Positions 5,558 through 6,972 of a stretch of 6,972 nt of DNA are shown piece by piece. Position numbers and translations under genes: made by a program. Position 1 is the stretch's first letter. Each line of letters starts with the position of its first letter. The stretch comes from an uncultured Eubacteriales bacterium (GTDB lineage Bacteria > Bacillota > Clostridia > Oscillospirales > Butyricicoccaceae), in the NCBI GenBank assembly GCA_934636325.1, contig CAKUAK010000057.1:1-6972 (forward strand). Reading direction: 5' to 3'. The notes under the pieces are model-generated. The model worked only from the letters and a program-made list of their open reading frames with translations. It was not told where the DNA came from and made no database searches.

Positions 5558-6484
5558 TTAATTCATGGTAAACGATACCCTATCAATATCTAATAATCTG
5601 CATACGATCGCGCAGACCTCGCTGCGCTTTATACTGCTGCCCGGCAGGAAGCTGTGCTGCCCGTCGCTGCCCGAGAGGACGCCGAGGCGGTAAAGCTCGT
5701 ACACATCCTGTGCATGCTCGGCCGTCATGGGCATATCGGGGATAGAGCCGTCGGGCACGTCGTTTATGGCAATGATATTCTCTTCGTCATACATGGCCTT
5801 CGCATTGCGATATACGGCGTCGAAGATATGAGCGAACTCGCTGCGGGTGATATCTGCCTTGTAATCCTCGTAATCGCAGGGCAGGCCCTGGCGGCGGGCG
5901 TAGTCGACATAGACGGTATACCAGACCTTGCCCTGGGGGTCGGCCTCGCCAAGCTCAAGGTCGCGCTCGTGGAGGAAGGCGTCGAGGCGGGCGGCAAGGG
6001 TGACGGCCTCGGCATAGGTCATCGTGCCGTCGGGCACAAACAGCCCATCTCCGCGGCCGTTGACAAGGCCGAGATAGGCGGCCGTGTTGACATAATCGGC
6101 GTACCATGCGTCATCGGCAATGTCGCTGAAGGCGACGGCCTCTATGAGCCTCACATCGTCGAGGATGGCCTCGTTCTGGCAGAGATATTCGGCGAGGGGC
6201 AGGGGCTCGCCGCCGGTCAGCTCGTTTATCTTGACAAGCACCTCCGACCAGGAGGTCTCGTCGAGAGCGCCGACGTCGGCCAGCAGATATGCCGCCTCGT
6301 ATGCCACGCTGTGTTTGTCCTCGAGGGTGGAAGCCGTGCTGAAGGAATCGCGGTCGAGCTGTATCAGCATGTCGGCCGCGATGTCGACCGGGCTGGAATA
6401 GGCCTCGCTGGCGTCGACGGCCATTGTCGTCACGGGCAGACAGAGCATAAGCGCCAGCAGGCAGAGCAGAGCGCGTTTTTTCAT
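5558..6484 (-). CDS. SLH-domain secreted surface protein
   Basis: This is an exported protein predicted to be held non-covalently to cell-wall polymers (typically pyruvylated secondary polysaccharide) by C-terminal S-layer-homology motifs. Seen in 308 residues: a signal peptide (MKKRALLCLLALMLCLPVTTMA, likely cleavage after A22; no good lipobox), then a region (about 30-115) of acidic, helical character with no domain I recognise. Three SLH motifs follow: 119-168 (FSDIADDAWYADYV ... GLFVPDGTMTYAEAVTLAARL, clear), about 187-227 (WYTVYVDYARRQGL ... ITRSEFAHIFDAVY, diverged) and 241-298 (INDVPDG ... FLPGSSIKRSEVCAIVCRLL). The end RVSF followed by a short tail is typical of SLH proteins. ATG 6484-6482 follows CGGAGGT (6500-6494) by nine bases. 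It is monocistronic and divergent from the HIRAN gene, and a relic of a paralogue's 3' end lies just downstream. The protein is small for an S-layer protein and lacks a large effector domain, so it may be a minor wall-associated protein; its task is unknown. Confidence 0.9.
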   Translation of the reverse strand: MKKRALLCLLALMLCLPVTTMAVDASEAYSSPVDIAADMLIQLDRDSFSTASTLEDKHSVAYEAAYLLADVGALDETSWSEVLVKINELTGGEPLPLAEYLCQNEAILDDVRLIEAVAFSDIADDAWYADYVNTAAYLGLVNGRGDGLFVPDGTMTYAEAVTLAARLDAFLHERDLELGEADPQGKVWYTVYVDYARRQGLPCDYEDYKADITRSEFAHIFDAVYRNAKAMYDEENIIAINDVPDGSIPDMPMTAEHAQDVYELYRLGVLSGSDGQHSFLPGSSIKRSEVCAIVCRLLDIDRVSFTMN

Positions 6485-6515
6485 ATGTGAACTACCTCCG
6501 TTTTTGTATATATCA

Positions 6516-6545
6516 AGAATACCCGACGGCGGGCGGCGCTGTCAA
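6516..6545 (-). promoter_or_regulatory. Candidate promoter for the SLH gene
   Basis: On the minus strand a perfect TTGACA lies at 6545-6540 and TATTCT (four of six) at 6521-6516, with an 18-base spacer that is unusually GC-rich. Transcription would begin near 6509, giving a leader of about 25 bases that contains the GGAGG ribosome binding site. Confidence 0.55.
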
Positions 6546-6556
6546 TCGGTTTTATG

Positions 6557-6585
6557 TTGCATTTTCCATGTGCATTATGTACAAT
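6557..6585 (+). promoter_or_regulatory. Candidate promoter for the HIRAN gene
   Basis: TTGCAT (-35, four of six) is at 6557-6562 and TACAAT (-10, five of six) at 6580-6585, with a 17-base spacer. The start would be near 6592, with a leader of about 25 bases containing GGAGGT. Confidence 0.55.
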
Positions 6586-6617
6586 CGAGATATATCAATC
6601 GGTCGGAGGTCATACCC

Positions 6618-6923
6618 ATGCTGGACGGTCTGTTTGTAACTGTGACGGGCTTCAAAAATGCCCGTGAAATGGCGGTGTTCACCATCGGCAGCCGCTTTAT
6701 CTGCGAAAAAGAGCCCAGCAATCCCTATGACGACGATGCCATAAGGGTGGTCGGCCCCAACGGCGCGACGGTCGGATATCTGGCCAACAACGCGGGGACG
6801 AAGGCCGGCGGGACCCTTACGGCTTCGAGGCTCTATGACCGTGTCGGCAGCCGCTTTGTCATAGAGGTCTGCTTTACCACCCGGACAAAGATCATCTGCC
6901 GTGTCGAGGACCCGGGGGAATAG
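6618..6923 (+). CDS. Small HIRAN-domain protein
   Basis: This 101-residue soluble protein consists almost only of a HIRAN-like domain. That domain is known from HIP116/Rad5-type helicases, where it binds DNA 3' ends, and also occurs as a stand-alone small protein in many Bacillota, where the role is not established. Seen: TVTGF (8-12), the central signature GSRFICEKEPSNPYDDDAI (24-42), TVGYLANN (51-58), then TLTASRLYD, resembling the stand-alone clostridial form. No signal peptide, membrane helix or extra catalytic domain is seen. Start: GGAGGT (6605-6610) lies seven bases before ATG 6618. The frame is open further upstream to ATG 6504, but that extension crosses the candidate promoter and the SLH promoter region and has no ribosome binding site, so it is rejected. 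It is divergent from the SLH gene. No helicase or nuclease neighbour is visible to hint at a DNA-repair task. Confidence 0.82.
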   Translation: MLDGLFVTVTGFKNAREMAVFTIGSRFICEKEPSNPYDDDAIRVVGPNGATVGYLANNAGTKAGGTLTASRLYDRVGSRFVIEVCFTTRTKIICRVEDPGE

Positions 6924-6972
6924 GTATATATACAGCCTGCGGATAGAATATGAGCATCGCCCGGCCGTATGG
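6924..6972 (+). other. Right edge, possible start of another gene
   Basis: ATG at 6950 opens a frame (MSIARPY) that runs off the window, with only a weak GGAT-like sequence eight bases ahead. No terminator hairpin is seen between the HIRAN stop and this point, so a downstream operon partner is possible. Too little is visible to call a gene. Confidence 0.15.

Larger units (their letters stand above)
6508..6603. repeat. Short direct repeats in the SLH/HIRAN divergent promoter region
   Basis: TCAATCGGT occurs at 6542-6550 and 6595-6603. ATATATCAA occurs at 6508-6516 and 6590-6598. The 14-mer at 6590-6603 therefore contains both repeats. One copy overlaps the SLH -35 box and another overlaps the SLH -10 box and start region. 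The shared right-hand copy lies at the HIRAN transcript start. They could be binding sites co-regulating the divergent pair; the copies are short and AT-biased, so chance is possible. Confidence 0.3.

Noticed and set aside
5654..6490. 278-codon open frame on the plus strand opposite the SLH gene
   Set aside because: It is a mirror of the GC-rich SLH coding frame. The opposite strand has a signal peptide, SLH motifs, a good ribosome binding site and a promoter; this frame has no recognisable domain.
6504..6617. Upstream extension of the HIRAN protein to ATG 6504
   Set aside because: It runs through the candidate promoter, lacks a ribosome binding site and adds no conserved sequence. ATG 6618 has GGAGGT at ideal spacing.
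1..6972. CRISPR array, complete insertion sequence, rRNA or tRNA genes
   Set aside because: No regularly spaced repeats, transposase motifs, terminal inverted repeats around a gene, or structural RNA signatures were seen on either strand.

Overview
The window looks like a chromosomal segment from a Bacillota (Firmicutes) bacterium, most likely a fairly GC-rich anaerobic Clostridia-type organism. This is inferred from several things seen together: AGGAGG-type ribosome binding sites, simple TTGACA/TATAAT promoters, short intrinsic terminators, an SLH-domain surface protein, and protein families that I associate mainly with Clostridia (a PRK06851-type P-loop protein, a C_GCAxxG_C_C redox protein, a TDT transporter and a short HIRAN protein). 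No species can be named from the sequence alone. Most genes are GC-rich with many ATA isoleucine codons. The left edge (1-131) is only about 37% GC, and the ABC gene next to it is intermediate at about 50%.

Layout, left to right. (1) Positions 1-131 are an AT-rich flank of unknown content that joins abruptly to an oligopeptide/dipeptide ABC-transporter ATPase lacking its N-terminus and Walker A motif (132-932); a strong terminator follows. (2) A monocistronic PRK06851-type P-loop protein (1079-2149) has its own promoter and terminator. (3) A MATE-family efflux transporter (2201-3601, minus) is convergent with it. (4) A 226-bp divergent intergenic region carries candidate promoters in both directions and a near-perfect palindrome at the predicted transcript start of the rightward operon. 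(5) That operon has two genes: a C_GCAxxG_C_C redox-active protein (3828-4322) and a ten-helix TDT-family anion/tellurite/dicarboxylate transporter (4329-5285), which are probably translationally coupled. (6) A convergent intergenic region (5286-5557) holds a terminator hairpin, a 19-codon relic of the C-terminus of an SLH paralogue and another hairpin. (7) A secreted SLH-domain protein (5558-6484, minus) and a small HIRAN-domain protein (6618-6923, plus) diverge from a shared 133-bp promoter region that contains short direct repeats.

The genes do not form one obvious pathway. They read as five or six independent transcription units: peptide-uptake relic, nucleotide-binding protein, drug/metabolite export, thiol-redox plus anion transport, cell-wall-attached surface protein, and HIRAN protein. 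I see no convincing new multi-gene system, CRISPR array, rRNA/tRNA gene or complete mobile element. The most informative oddities are the SLH C-terminal relic, whose divergence from the neighbouring gene is almost entirely synonymous; the clean loss of the ABC ATPase 5' end; and the loss of canonical P-loop residues in both halves of the PRK06851-type protein.
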